Assembly (NCBI GenBank): GCA_016584305.1
Contig: JACEEZ010001699.1
Span: 522,333 to 586,332 of the forward strand
Source of the DNA: Chionoecetes opilio
Lineage: Eukaryota; Arthropoda; Malacostraca; Decapoda; Majidae
Length of the DNA stretch: 64,000 nt
Direction of reading: 5' to 3'
Shown here: in pieces, positions 34,841-47,382 of the stretch
Position numbering within the stretch: position 1 is the stretch's first letter
Layout: each line of letters opens with the position of its first letter
The notes under the pieces: generated by a model
The model's database searches: none
The model's input: the letters and a program-made list of their open reading frames with translations, nothing else
What the model was told of the DNA's origin: nothing
Position numbers and translations under genes: made by a program

Positions 34841-35790
34841 ACATCAGAAAAGACATAAATCACATAAAATCAAAATACTCAGAAATACCATAAAACACAT
34901 AACAAGAAAAATACATCAAAAAAACATAACCAACACATAACACAGGAAGAAAATCATCATACAGACATAAAACCATAACAAAAGAGAAAATACTCAGAAA
35001 CAGACATAACACCACATAAAAAGAGAACAAATACATCAGGAAATACAGAAAAACACATAAAAGGGAGAAAAATACATCCAAATACATAACAACACATAAA
35101 AAGAGAAAAATCCATCAGAAAAGACATAAACACATAAAAAAGAAGAAAAATTGTCATCGAATCGATCCTTAACACACATAAGAAGAGAAAAATACATCAG
35201 AAAAGACAACAAAACATAAAACGAGAAAAATACATCGAAAGGACAAAAATAAAACACATAAAAATAGAAAATATATCATAAAGACATAAAAACACATAAA
35301 AACTAGAAAAAATCCATCATGAAAAGACCTAAAACAACAATAAAAAAGAGAAAAATATATCAGAAAAAGACATAAAACACATAAAAAAGAGAACATATAT
35401 CAAAAAGACATAAAAACACCTAACAAAATAAAATACATCAGAAGAGACAAAAAAAACATAAAAAGGACAAATACACCATAAAGGAACTAAAAACACATAA
35501 AAAAGAGAAAATACATCATAATCGACATTAAAACCATAAAAAGAAAAAAATACATCATAGACGAGACATAAACACACACTAAAAACAGAGAAACAAGACT
35601 TCAGAAAAGACATAAAACAGCATACAAAAGAAAAATATACACCATAAAAGACATAAAAACACGTAAAAGAATAAATACACATAAAAGACATAAAAACCAA
35701 TAAAAAGAGAAAAATACTCATAACAGACAAAAAACACATAAAAAAAGGGATAAAATACATCAGAAATACATAAAACCCCTAAAAAGCAGA
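34840..35790. repeat. Degenerate minisatellite of about 40 bp
   Basis: Units of the form AGAGAAAAATACATCAGAAA then AGACATAAAACACATAAAA, about 22 copies with many indels. Phe/Tyr-rich minus-strand frames are artefacts. Confidence 0.88.
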
Positions 35791-35899
35791 TAATACTCGA
35801 AAACAAATCCAGCATGTATTGGATTTGTTCTTTTCTACTGAACACACCAACGTACCAAAGGGACAGTACCAAAGTAGCAAAGGGTAACGTAACGTAACA

Positions 35900-36116
35900 C
35901 CAAGTCACCAGACCCGCATTTAAGTACAGTCCCCTCAAAGAGTTCCACATACACGCGGGTCTGGCTCATTGCCTCCATTTCCTTTTTCGTATTTTCAAAT
36001 ACATCATCGGTCATCATTACTCCTGACTCCGCCCACTCCGGATCCATAAGTCGAGACCATGCATTCCTCCTCCTTCCCCTGGGTGGTTTTGTTATTCCGG
36101 GGGCGATCTCATTCAT
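35900..36116 (-). other. Protein-like open frame of unknown status
   Basis: The minus-strand frame includes PPRGRRRNAWSRLMDPEW, then AESGVMMTDDVFENTKKEM, then EAMSQTRVYVELFEGTVLK with CGSGDLVL. The composition is unlike the surrounding repeats and looks protein-like. A possible donor (CGGGTCTG then GTGACT) lies near 35916. No family recognised; it could be a transposon fragment or an exon. Confidence 0.25.
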
Positions 36117-36399
36117 CCCTCGCTATCTCTACTCTCTCCATTCACACAATACGCGTGTTTATACAATTTTCAGATACTGCAAGTCCCACCTGTATCACTC
36201 TTTGCCTTACACCGAAACGTCGTCGGGTCGTCGTAGTATAGCTTCAATGCCGCCCTCTGGACTACGGGCCGAGTGTCGGTTTTGCAGCGTAGGAGCGCGT
36301 CTCTGTTCCTCGGGGTGTGTTGATGGGCAGCGGGCCTACGTGTCAACACTCCGTTCACCCACACTACACACATTTTCCCATTGAGGAAATGCCCTCAAC

Positions 36400-36770
36400 A
36401 CCACCTTGAATACATACTACACCAACACTATACCCGCACCACACCAACAACCGTACAACCAACACCAAATATACCACAGCATGTACACCACAACCCCATA
36501 CTATAACACCTCCACTACACCCATACCACATCACCTTCCACAACACCACATCACATCAACAACAGCACTACACCAACCCAACACCAGATCATCATTACAC
36601 CAACACCACATCCCACTACCTACATCACCATCACAACCAACACCACAACCCAATGCCAATTAATTCACATCACCAACCACATTACCACTACATCCCACAG
36701 AATCCCACAACCCCACTATCACACACAAACACACCACACCACTACACCAGCACGTTGAGTAGCCGTGCAT
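36400..36770. repeat. CA/CAC-rich low-complexity sequence
   Basis: Loose repeats of ACACCACAACACC type without a fixed period. Confidence 0.8.
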
Positions 36771-36870
36771 TCATTCATGGTAACTTTGAACCGCAATTAA
36801 AATTTCCGTAGATCCATAAAAGTAAGTAATTCCTTTCATCGTGCCATTGCTTGTAACGCCTTGAATCACA

Positions 36871-36871
<1 letters not shown>

Positions 36872-36903
<32 letters not shown>

Positions 36904-36924
36904 GAGAGAGAAGAGAGAGAGAGG

Positions 36925-36964
<40 letters not shown>
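36872..36964. repeat. GA microsatellite
   Basis: GA dinucleotides with a few interruptions. Confidence 0.93.
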
Positions 36965-36966
<2 letters not shown>

Positions 36967-37124
36967 ATATATGTTTCTCATATCCAGGCAACACATATCT
37001 CAATTAACAATACATAATGATTCACCCTATATCAACATTTCTTGTAGACAATAAAAATAAATAAGCAACACGAATCAGAGCTTTAAAGGGGAGATGAAGT
37101 TGCTGGTTTTTGCACCCTCGACCC

Positions 37125-37715
37125 GCCGCGAAACCACCACCACCACCACCACCACCACCACCAGCCACCACCCACGACCCCCCCCACATCACCACCACCA
37201 CCCTTCCACCACCACCACCACAGACCCCCCCCCCCACCACCCATCACCACTACCATCCCACCATCACCACCACTCCACCATCACCACCAGCACCACCCTC
37301 CCGCCCACCACCACGCAACCACCACCACCACCAACACCCCCACTACAACCCCGCCACCACCACTACCATCACTACGCACCGACCAACCACTACAACCACC
37401 CCACCACCACTACTATCATTAACCCCGACCACCATCAGCTCTACCACCACCACCCCCACAGATCACGACAACGACCACCAGCACCACCACCACCACCACC
37501 ACGACACCACCACCACCACCACACGAACCCCCCCACCAGTCACCACCAGCCACCACACTAACCATCAGCCACCAGCACCACCACCACACCTCACCCCACC
37601 ACCATCATCACCACCATCACCACCACCCTCACGACCCCCCCCACCTATCCACCACTACCATCACCACCATCACCACCCACCACCATCACACCAACCAACA
37701 CCACCACCCTCCCCA
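37125..37715. repeat. (CAC)n-rich region
   Basis: About 590 bp dominated by CAC/ACC triplets with poly(C) runs. The complementary GGT-rich region is at 41530-41910. The Pro/Thr/His-rich open frames are artefacts. Confidence 0.93.
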
Positions 37716-38229
37716 TTTACTAATCCATCAGCACATTATTGCTCCATTTCGAACACCACTGTAATGGACTATATCCTCAAAATTCAATCTCACTCTTTTA
37801 TTTTTTCTTCAATATTTTATCCATTATGAGTGGAGGTAATACTTGTTGAAAATTTCTGGCCGAGCCCATAAAAACTGAATGAAGAGGGAAAGAAATTGGC
37901 AATATTTTTATCATATACTAAAGTGTCATTCCCCTTTTTACTAATAGAAAATCATTCTCGTTAATTTCGTACATAAACGTTGTACCGGATTTATGGCTTT
38001 ACTGTTATCATTAATATTACTCATCATATTACTATCATTATTAATTATCATTATTTATCAACTACATTGATTAGTAGATTTTCATCATTATCAATATCAT
38101 AACTATATTCGTTCCTTATTATTATTAGCATTAGCATCATATTATTCATCATTTTTCATAATCATTTTCTTGTTACTATATCATTTTTTCTCTCTCATAA
38201 CCTGCAACTTAATACTAACTTACTACTAT

Positions 38230-38265
<36 letters not shown>

Positions 38266-39040
38266 ACTCCAACTACAACTACCTACTAACTCTACAACCA
38301 CCACTAAAACTCCACTTCCTCATAACCATTATATAACTAGTACCCTAAATTTCAATCACCACGACCAAATACAAAATAAAAAACCGATTTCCATTACCAC
38401 ATTAAACATTTTCCTTTCAGTCAGGTGTCGGTCCAAACAATGACGGCCGACTACCATAATACCCTGCCATCGGCTCGAGTCCACCCCCCCCCCCCCTCCT
38501 TTACGCCTATTTATAATTTCAAGGAATATTTAACTCGAGTACATTTCCTTTAATAGATGATAGTTTTTCCATACTGCAGAGGATTAGAAGTTATAACGAT
38601 TGTCCTATAAAATAATTCATCTTCCTATCCATTCCTTCCTTCCTTCCTTCCTTCCTTCCTTCCTTCCTTCATCCAGTCCTATAATATCTTCGTAATTCTA
38701 TTTTCTCATATTTTCACTGCCTTCATCAGTCCCATGGACATCTTCGTAATTCTAGTTTCTCTATTTTTCACGCTTCATCAGTCCCATAACCTTGCGTCTT
38801 CTACTTTCATACATTTTTTAAGGCTGACGTATATGTAAGAGTAGACTCTAGTGGACTGAAGACTATCTTTTATAAAACACTTCTTGGTCATTAACGTCCC
38901 TCCTAAGGGAAAAAATTCATGTTGTCCCAGAATGGACAAATTTAATTACATGTATTTTTTGTCCCTTGACGAGCAATCCCTGGACAATGTTAGGCAAGTG
39001 ATGTCCACACATTAATTACCACACACCCAAAACACACACA
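37716..39040. other. No gene; short repeats
   Basis: Contains ACT triplets (38222-38267), poly(C) near 38485-38498, (CCTT)n at 38630-38670 and a 62-bp tandem duplication at about 38670-38800 (CTTCGTAATTCTA and TTCATCAGTCCCAT landmarks). No exon supported. Confidence 0.65.
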
Positions 39041-39500
39041 CACAAGATGAACACACACCCACAGCACACACACACACACCACACACACACACACAACATA
39101 TTCACTTCACACACGCCACACACACTACACAGTCACAGTCACCACGCATACACCACGTGACACACACAGTCACAGTGCACAGTCACAGTCTCTCACATGA
39201 ACCAACACAACACACACACATCACACCACACACACACACACACACACAGTCACCACACACACTAGTCACTTCATACCCACACACACACACAGTCACAGTC
39301 ACGAACAACGCATACACACAGACACACACAGTCACAGTCACAGTCCCACAGTCCTCTCTTCACACACCACAACACACACACAGACAACACACACACACAC
39401 ACACACATCACAACACACACACCCAGGACACAGCCACACACACACACAACCACTACACACACAACACACACACACACACACACACACGCACGCACACACA
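39041..39500. repeat. CA-rich array with CACAGTCACAGT units
   Basis: CA dinucleotides interspersed with a GTCACAGTCACAG hexamer-like repeat. Confidence 0.92.
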
Positions 39501-39930
39501 AACGTCAACCCACCAATTCCCCTCAATCAACACGTAAGCCACGACGCCTGATTCATCTTAGCAGGGAAATTGGCGTCGCGGGTGTGCGTGACGACTGACA
39601 GAACGACAACAACGACAACAACGAGGACGACACCTGACGCCCAAAACTTCAAGCTAAGGTGCCTCGGCTAACCCTAATCCAAACACACTTGGCCTTACGA
39701 TGAAATTGACGCTGCTTGTGGAAGCGTGGTCTCGCGCCGCGAGATTTGTGACTACGTATCTCTCTCGTATCTCTCTTGCTCATTGCTTACGAGGGTTTGC
39801 TGCTGAAGTTTTGTCGTAGTGTGAGAGGGGGGAGGGAGGGAGGGAGGGAGGGAGGGAGGAGGGATGGGAAAGAGGGTGGAGGGATGGAGGAAAGAGAGGA
39901 AGGTGATAAAAGTCGCATTTTCTCAGAGTA
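39501..39930. other. No gene; includes a (GGGA)n block
   Basis: Unique sequence followed by GGGA/AGGG repeats at about 39825-39870. Confidence 0.6.
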
Positions 39931-39983
39931 AGAGAGGAGAGAGATGAGAGGAGAGAGAGAAGAGAGAGAGAGAGGAGAGAGAG

Positions 39984-40038
<55 letters not shown>

Positions 40039-40092
40039 AGAGAAATACGAGAGAGAAGAAGACTGAGAGAGAGAGGAGAGAGAGAGAGAGAG
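39930..40092. repeat. GA-rich array
   Basis: GA dinucleotides with interruptions. A similar array lies at 40503-40720. Confidence 0.94.
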
Positions 40093-40209
40093 AAACACAT
40101 TGATATTTACGTTGAACCCCATGTGACCTTAATGTGACAGTGTGTGTGTGTTTGTGAGGTGTGTTCCCTTCGCTCCTCACATATATAATTTTTTGTGTTT
40201 CTTCTCAAT

Positions 40210-40240
<31 letters not shown>

Positions 40241-40502
40241 AGCCATGCATTTTCATAACTTTCACTTCACCGATCCCACTATGGCGATCTCACCATATTT
40301 TTCCATGAATTATCCTCTACTTAAATATTCTCCTTTGTAATGCATCCCTAATACCCTACAGTATACTCCATCGAGGTATATACAGGCTTTACATAAGGCA
40401 TACAGACACACACACAGCATATTACACAGGCAATACACGTAACATTCATTGGACGAAATTTAAGATTGATCTCGATATTGTTGTTTCACAGTAATGAATG
40501 CA

Positions 40503-40508
40503 CGAGAG

Positions 40509-40542
<34 letters not shown>

Positions 40543-40558
40543 GGGATAATGAGAGAAC

Positions 40559-40636
<78 letters not shown>

Positions 40637-40665
40637 AGAGAGATAGAGATGAGAGAGTAGAGAAG

Positions 40666-40717
<52 letters not shown>

Positions 40718-40720
40718 GCA
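40503..40720. repeat. GA-rich array
   Basis: GA dinucleotides with interruptions. Confidence 0.94.
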
Positions 40721-40867
40721 TTTCAAGGTTATGGCAAATCAAATATGACACCACATATATTATTCATTACTTTAAACCAATAGCGCACAGAACGCACACT
40801 CACTGCACTCAAAGCACACGGCCATAGATACGCCACGAAACGCTACATAAGTAGATACAAACAAACA

Positions 40868-40965
40868 GACACACACACAACACACACCCACACGACACAC
40901 ACACACACCACACACACACACACACACACTCACTCCAAAAATCTCTCTCTCTCTCTCCTCGCTCT
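40868..40965. repeat. (CA)n then (CT)n
   Basis: CA tract followed directly by a short CT tract. Confidence 0.9.
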
Positions 40966-41209
40966 CTCTTACTCTCAAAAAAAGATACAAACCTACATTG
41001 GCACAAAAAAATTGATGCATACAAACAGAATTCAACTCAGCGAAAAATCTCTCGTCTTTTAAAATGAGAAAAGACGAAGACAGTGGAGAAAAGAAAAGTA
41101 GGAAGAGAAATATGAAAATAAAAATTAGGAGATTGAGAAATAAAGGAATAAGACAATAAGCAATAATAACAAAAGTTAGAGGAAGAAACAGAACGAAGAG
41201 ATGAAACGC

Positions 41210-41470
41210 AAACGACAATTAAGAAAAATAAGACAAAGCTAGACAGGAGGAGGAGGAAGAAGGGAAGAGAATAGGAAGATCAGAATAAGAAGAGGAGGGA
41301 AGAAGAAGAGGGAAGAGGAATAAGAAGAATAAAAAAAGAAGAAGAGGAAAAATAGAGAACCATACCGAGAAAACCAGATTGGCGGGAAAAAGAAAGAAAA
41401 GAAAATGGAAAAGAAAAGAAAATAAAAGAAGAGAAGAAAGTAGGTCGGAAGATCCCACAGGTTTCTTCCT
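41210..41470. repeat. Purine-rich AAG/GGA low-complexity sequence
   Basis: GAAGAAG and GAGGAG motifs with no fixed period. Confidence 0.8.
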
Positions 41471-41529
41471 TGCTTTCCACCAGATGTCTTGTTGATGCCC
41501 ACGTTATAGTGGTGTTAGGAAAGGGAGTT

Positions 41530-41910
41530 GGCGTGGTGGTGATGGTGGTGTGTGGTGGTGATGGTGGGTGTGATGGAGGTGGTAGTGTGGTGATGGTCGT
41601 GTGGTGATGTGATGTGGTGAAGGATTTGGTGGTGGTGTGATGGTGGTCGGAGTTATGGGGATGACGGTTATTGATCGTGTGGTGGTGGTGGTGATGGTGG
41701 TGGTGATGGGGTGGTTGATGGTGATGATGGGGATGGGGTGGTGGTGGTTGGTGGTGGTGGTGGTGGTGGTGTGGTGGGTGGTGGTGTGTGTGGTGATGGT
41801 GGTGATGGCTGGTGGTATGGTTGGTGGTGATGAATGGTGGTGGTGCTGGTTGTGGTGATGATGGTGTATGGTGGTGGTGATGGTGGTTATGATGGTGATG
41901 AATGGTGCTT
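41530..41910. repeat. (GGT)n-rich region
   Basis: GGTGGT and GGTGAT triplets, complementary in composition to 37125-37715. Confidence 0.93.
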
Positions 41911-41937
41911 CTCTGGTCACGTTGTTGGCTCTACCCT

Positions 41938-42028
41938 CTGTGTGTGTGGTGTGTGTGTGTGTGTGTGGGTGTGTGTGGTGTGTTGTGTGTGTGTGTGTGT
42001 GTGTGTGTGTTGTGTGGTGTGTGTGTGT

Positions 42029-42067
<39 letters not shown>

Positions 42068-42091
42068 TGTGTGTGGTTGTGTGTGTGTGTG

Positions 42092-42137
<46 letters not shown>

Positions 42138-42164
42138 TGTTGTGTGTGGTGTGTTGTGTGTGGT

Positions 42165-42230
<66 letters not shown>

Positions 42231-42258
42231 TGTGTTGTGTGTGTGTGTGTGTGTGTGT
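41938..42258. repeat. (TG)n array, about 320 bp
   Basis: TG dinucleotides with scattered TTG and GGT interruptions. The open frame continuing to 42432 (ending NEWYKIFRWIE) has no acceptor or start outside the repeat. Confidence 0.96.
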
Positions 42259-42432
42259 AATGCCTTCAACAACTCCACCACAAAACTTCTGAGACGACGC
42301 GACGACCCAGACAACGAAGACGAACAACGAGACGTCTCCTGCCGCCGCTTGCTTCCTCTCAACAACGACCCCATTGAATTCCCGCCTCAAGAAAATAATG
42401 AGTGGTATAAAATATTCAGGTGGATAGAATAA

Positions 42433-43630
42433 ATACTGAATGTGTTTTGCGTGTAACGGGATGACTTATTATTTGTTTTTATACCCTATTTTACCTAGTT
42501 TAATTAGTATTTACCTATTTTTTTGGGGGGTGGTTATAGGATTGTGTAGGAATTTCTTATTTTTTTGTTTTGATGGCTAATTTTTTGGGGGAGAAGAGAA
42601 TGATAATGATGGATGTGTTGGGTGTACCAGACTCATTATTTTCTATGACCTTATTTTTCTGCTTGTTTTCTAATTTTTCATGTGTTGTGTTTGAGTTTCT
42701 TCTTCGTTTTAAATATTTTTGTGGGTAATTTTTGTGCGAAGTAAAAGTTTCGCAACACATTTTTTTTTTGGGGTTCTCTCTCTCTCTCTCTCGTCTCTCT
42801 CTCCTCTCTCGCTCTCTCTCTCTCTCTCTCTCTTCTATCTCTCTCTCTCTCCCTCTCTCCCGTCTCTCTCTCACACACACACACCAAAAATTCAGCCTTC
42901 CCTTCAAAAAGCTAACATCGCATAAATCACCTTTTTCCTCTTCCCATTTCTTCTAAACTTTCTTGTCCTTTTATATTCTCTCGTTCTTCCTCCTCCTCCC
43001 GTGGCCTCCTGCCTCCTCGTTCAACAATTACCAACTTCTTCTTTAATTTTCCTTTTTCCTAACTTCCCTCTTTCATTCCTCTCTTCTTTGACCGGTTTCA
43101 TTATTTCCCCCCTCCGTGGTTTCAAATACACTTTAAACAAACAATCTGGCTCGTTTTCCAGACCTCGACGAGGAAGAAATCTAAATCCTCACCAGCAATC
43201 ACAAAGACCAAGGAACCCCAACCCATATTTTTATTTTTACCCTTTCTAATCCTTTCTCTCTTTTTTTTCTTCTCTTAATGACTTTTTTCTCCCTCGTACT
43301 CTTTCATACTCCAACTTCCAGCGGCTTAAATATTACTCTTTCTATTTGTGTAAGTGCTTCTCTTCTGATTTAGGCTTTCCACTTTGTAGTTCCTTGCAGC
43401 TTCTTTTTGTTTATGTCTGTGTGGATACTAGCCCGGTATGTTTAGATATAAGCAGTGTTGTGTTCGAAGCCCACTAAAGGAAAAAAATACGAAGAATGAA
43501 TCTCTTTTGCGATCCCTTTCGTGTCTATTGTGTTGTTTTTCTTGTGAGTCTGATGATTAACCTTCTGTCAGAAGGTATTTGCAGGAGAGACGAAGTCTTT
43601 CAAAACCAAGCGCTTTCGATAAAATAAATT
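42433..43630. other. No gene; includes a CT tract
   Basis: T-rich sequence, a CT tract at 42776-42872 and unique pyrimidine-rich sequence to 43630. No exon supported. Confidence 0.5.
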
Positions 43631-43634
43631 AGCA

Positions 43635-43785
43635 TACACACGCACCACACACACACACACACACACACACACGACACACACACACACACACCACACGACA
43701 CATCCACACACACACACAACACACACACACACACGACACACACACAACACACACACACACACACACCACACACACAACACAAAGA
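43635..43785. repeat. (CA)n array
   Basis: CA dinucleotides with CGACA interruptions, abutting the following minisatellite. Confidence 0.94.
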
Positions 43786-43805
43786 AATAAACTCATACAG
43801 CGCAA

Positions 43806-44790
43806 ATGGGTAGGAAAAAAAAACTCGTACCGTCAAATGTTCACAAAAAACTCGTACAACAGCAAATGTTCACAAAAAACTCATACACTCAAATGTTTCA
43901 CAAAAAACTCCGTACTCTCGCAAATGTTCACAAAAAACCATACACGCAAAATGTTCACACAAAACTCTGTACTCGCATGTTCCACAAAAACTCATAACGC
44001 AAATGTTCACAAAAAAACTCGTACTCGCAAATGTTTCACAAAAAACTCATACCCTCAAATGTTCACAAAAACTCGTACTTCGCAAATGTTCAACAAAAAC
44101 TCATACAACGACAAATGTTTCACAAAAAAGCTCATACACGCGCAAATGTTCAACAAAAAAAAACTCATACACGAAATAGTTCACAGAAAAAACTCATACA
44201 CGCAAATGTTTCACAAAAAAACTCATACCACGCAAATGTGCACAAAAACTTCCCATACACGAAATGTTCACAAACAAACTCATCCACGCAAATGTTCACA
44301 AAAAAAAACTCATACAACGCAAATGTTCACATAAAACTCATACCGGCACGCAAATTTCACAAAACAAACTCAACTACACGCAAATTTTCACAAAAAACTC
44401 ATACACCACAATGTTCACCAAAAAACTCATACACCCAAAATGTTCACAAAACCTCATACACTCAAAATGTTCCAAACTAACTCATACACGCAAAATGTTT
44501 CACAAAAAACTCATACACGCAAAGGTTCATAAAAAACTCGTACACGCAAATGATTCAACAAAAACTTCCGTAACACGCAAAATGTTTCACAAAAAACTCG
44601 TACACGCCAATGTTTTCACAAAAAACTCGTAACACGCAAATGTTTCGACCCAATAAACTCGTACACGCAAATGTTCACAAAAAACTCGTACACGCAAATG
44701 TTCACTAAAAAACTCGTACACCAATGTTCACAAAAAACTCTACAACGGACGGCAAATGTTCACGAAAAAAAACTGTACACGGTAAATAGT
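43806..44790. repeat. 27-bp minisatellite, about 37 copies
   Basis: Unit of the form ACGCAAATGTTCACAAAAAA then CTCGTAC. Single-base insertions and deletions occur in most units, especially in the A runs. The Lys/Asn/Thr-rich frames are artefacts of the repeat. Confidence 0.95.
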
Positions 44791-44829
44791 ACAAAAAAAA
44801 AATTTTAAAAACAAATCGTTACACGCAAA

Positions 44830-45360
44830 TGTTTTACTGTCACGAAAAAGTGCTCTCTTCTTCAAGTGTTGTCGTGTTTTGCATATAAGATTTTTGATAA
44901 AATAAGACGAGTAGTGTTGACCGATTCACAATACGCTTCCATGTTAGTGTTATCATTCGTAATTGATGTCACTTTACAATCACAGGTATTATAATACAAA
45001 CACTAAAATACTTTTACCTGGCGTCTTTTTTTTTTCCTTTTTCTTTTTTCACTCAAAAGTACTGGCCAAGGACAAACAACAAGGGTACAAAAAGCCCGTT
45101 TAGGGTTTAGTCCCTATAAAAGCGACAGTAGGAGAATAAGAAAAAGGGCTGGGGTCGATTGTTAAAAAAAAACAACTCTCTCTCTCTCTCACCTGTCTAA
45201 ACCTACTTCTGCAAATGCCATGTCTTCACGTGTCTTATCACGCGATTTTTGAAAGGAAGCCACTTCGGTAAACAATTTTACTATACACTGAAATAGTCGC
45301 ACCTACAGACTGGTAACAAAACAACCCAACCGAAATAAAAATAGGAATAACTTCTGGGCC
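44830..45360. other. No gene recognised
   Basis: Contains an inverted copy of the TTGGCCAGT retroposon terminus (about 45060-45076) and a short CT tract near 45176-45190. The phrase GAAAGGA.GCCACTTCGGTAAA at 45251 recurs at about 45652. Confidence 0.5.
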
Positions 45361-45363
45361 CTT

Positions 45364-45438
45364 GCACGTGACCCAGGATTCGAACCTGGGTTATTGCGGG
45401 CCACAACCAATGTAACTAAACCACTATACGATCACGGC
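45364..45438 (-). pseudogene. tRNA-His-like sequence (SINE head or tRNA pseudogene)
   Basis: On the minus strand: GCCGTGATCGTATAGTGG (acceptor 5' strand and A box), an anticodon region GGTTGTGGCC with GTG at the anticodon, then AACCCAGGTTCGAATCC (B box and T arm) and TGGGTCACGTGCA. The order and spacing match a tRNA-His. Defects: the two outermost acceptor pairs are lost, there is an extra C in the anticodon stem and an extra T in the D arm. A degenerate tRNA-derived SINE promoter or pseudogene is more likely than a working tRNA. Confidence 0.75.
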
Positions 45439-45743
45439 CACTCAGTCCTACCAAATATAAATACGATCATACACCCTATTAAAGGGAAAGAATACGACAT
45501 GACCAAAGCAAGTGGTTGAAGTTTTATACATGCCTAAAGGAAAACTACAAGTTTAATGTCGGTGGGGACAAGTGTACGTGAGGTGGCCTTCCACAGGGTA
45601 GTTACGGTAACACATAAACATACCCACAGTATCCTTTAGTCATTGAGTGTTGAAAGGAGAGCCCCACTTCGGTAAAACTCTCGTGACACTTTGCCAACAA
45701 TTAACCGCAGCGCCGGTACCTGCAACCCTAACACTGTAAATAA

Positions 45744-45973
45744 CACCTTGAGCGCCCAGAACTAATTTCCATTGTAATTTTTGGGTAATCATAAACTATT
45801 TTTTTAAGGAAGCAAATTTTTAGCGAATTAAGGCACATATTTTATGAGCTGGTGCCCTGTAAGTAGCCTGCCACTAACTAATTTGGGTTTTTTTAGTTAC
45901 TTATGAAATGTTATGGCTCAACAACAGACATTTTTATATACAGAGGAAAGACTCTTGTGCGTGAAGGGGTTAA
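45744..45973 (-). mobile_element. TTAA-flanked MITE, copy 3 (inverted)
   Basis: Reverse complement of the family at 515-707. It starts CACCTTGAGCGCCCAGAAC, contains TTTCCATTGTAATTT and ends GCGTGAAGGGG followed by TTAA (45970-45973). The other flank is a degraded TAAATAA. More diverged than the other two copies, so probably the oldest. Confidence 0.65.
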
Positions 45974-46430
45974 TGATCAGGGGCTCGTACCTGTGACTAT
46001 CTATAATCTATCTGCCAATTTCTACAACTAAAACTATCCACGAAGGGGCGGGGAGGGGGAAGGGGCGATGGGTGGGGAGGGGGAGGGTGGAGAGTTGTCA
46101 GAGAGAGAGAGGGGGGGGGGGGGGGGGGGGGGGGTGAAAAGAGGGTGGCGGGGGTGGCGGGGAAGGGCTTTGGCGAGGGAGAGGGTGAAGAAAGAGTGGG
46201 TACATGTTGCGGCTCAAATTTGATCACAGGCAACAAGTGTCATTGGGAGACTAGTGTGAAACGCAAGTACATACCATCTTCTGTTCACTGGAGACATCTT
46301 AAAAAAAAAAAAACGGAGTAAAAGAATAACAAAAAAAAAACCGCGACTGAAGTGTCGCTGGTTCTCTTCCCCTACTGAACATTTTCTGGTGTGAGAGACT
46401 GCAATTATGTTGTCTGGAAAGTTGTATGAC
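45974..46430. other. No gene; poly(G) run
   Basis: GGGGA-rich sequence with about 25 consecutive G at 46110-46134. Nothing else recognised. Confidence 0.6.
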
Positions 46431-47150
46431 CTCTCTCGTCTCTTCTCTCTCTCTCTCGCCTCGTCGTCTCAATCTCTCTTCTCTCTCTCTCATCTGTGTT
46501 CCTCTATCTGTTTCTCTAGCTCTCTCTCTCTGTCTGTCTCTCTCTTGTCTCTCTCCTCTGTTTCTCTATCTCTGGTTTTTCTCTATCTCTCTCTTCTTCT
46601 CTCTCTCTCGGCTCTCTCTCTCTCTCTTTGTTTCTCTTTCTCTCCTTTCCTCTCTCTCTCGTCTCTACATTTCTCTCATCTCTGTTTCTCTATCTCTGTT
46701 TCTCTGTTTCTCTCTCTCATCTTCTCTCTCTCTGTTTCTCTATCTCTGTTTTCTCTTTTCTCTCTTCTTCTTCATCTCCCCCCCCGCCCCCCTCTCTCTC
46801 TTCTCTCGATCGTCTTCTCTCTCAGAAGTGGATCTCTCTCTTTCGTCTCTCTTTCCCCTCGGCCTCCTCCTCTCTTCATCTCTCAACTCAGGGTCTCATC
46901 TGCTCTCTCTCTCTCTCCTCGATCAGTCTCATCTCCCTCTGTTCTCTCTCTCTCTCCCACTATCGTCTCTCTCCCTAATCTCGTCGTCCTCTCCCCGCTC
47001 TCTCTCTCTCTCTTCCGTCTCAGATCTCTCTCTCTCTACTCTCTCTCTCCTCTTCCTCTCAACTCTTCTTCTCTCTCCTCTCGCTTGTCCTCTCTCCGCT
47101 CTCTCTCTCTTCCATCTCTCATCATGCTCTCTCTCTCCCCAACTCTCATC
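46431..47150. repeat. CT-rich region, about 700 bp
   Basis: CTCTCT tracts with frequent TGTTTCTC, CGTC and similar interruptions. Long Ser/Leu-rich frames (up to 285 codons) are low-complexity artefacts. A GA tract follows at 47268-47382. Confidence 0.94.
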
Positions 47151-47267
47151 GTAAATTGGTACTACATTATTTTTATGTTATTTTGTTTATTTCATTCATT
47201 CCATGTTGGTTCAGCTTTTTTTCATTCGATCTTCATATTTCGACATCTCAAATCACTACTCTAAGCG

Positions 47268-47382
47268 AAAGAGAGAGAGAGAGAGAGAGAGAAGAGAGAG
47301 AGAAGAGAGAGAGCGAGATAAGAGCAGAGATAGAGAGAGAGAGAGAGAGAGCGTGAGAGAGAGAGAGAGATAGAGAGAGGAG
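47268..47382. repeat. GA array
   Basis: GA dinucleotides with interruptions. Confidence 0.93.

Noticed and set aside
35579..35950. Phe/Tyr/Val-rich frame resembling a membrane receptor
   Set aside because: It is largely translation of the degenerate 40-bp minisatellite on the minus strand.
42262..42432. Terminal exon ending NEWYKIFRWIE after the TG array
   Set aside because: No acceptor AG or start codon in frame outside the TG repeat; the open stretch is only about 55 codons.
46407..47264. 285-codon Ser/Leu-rich frame
   Set aside because: Translation of an interrupted CT array; a parallel frame is equally long.
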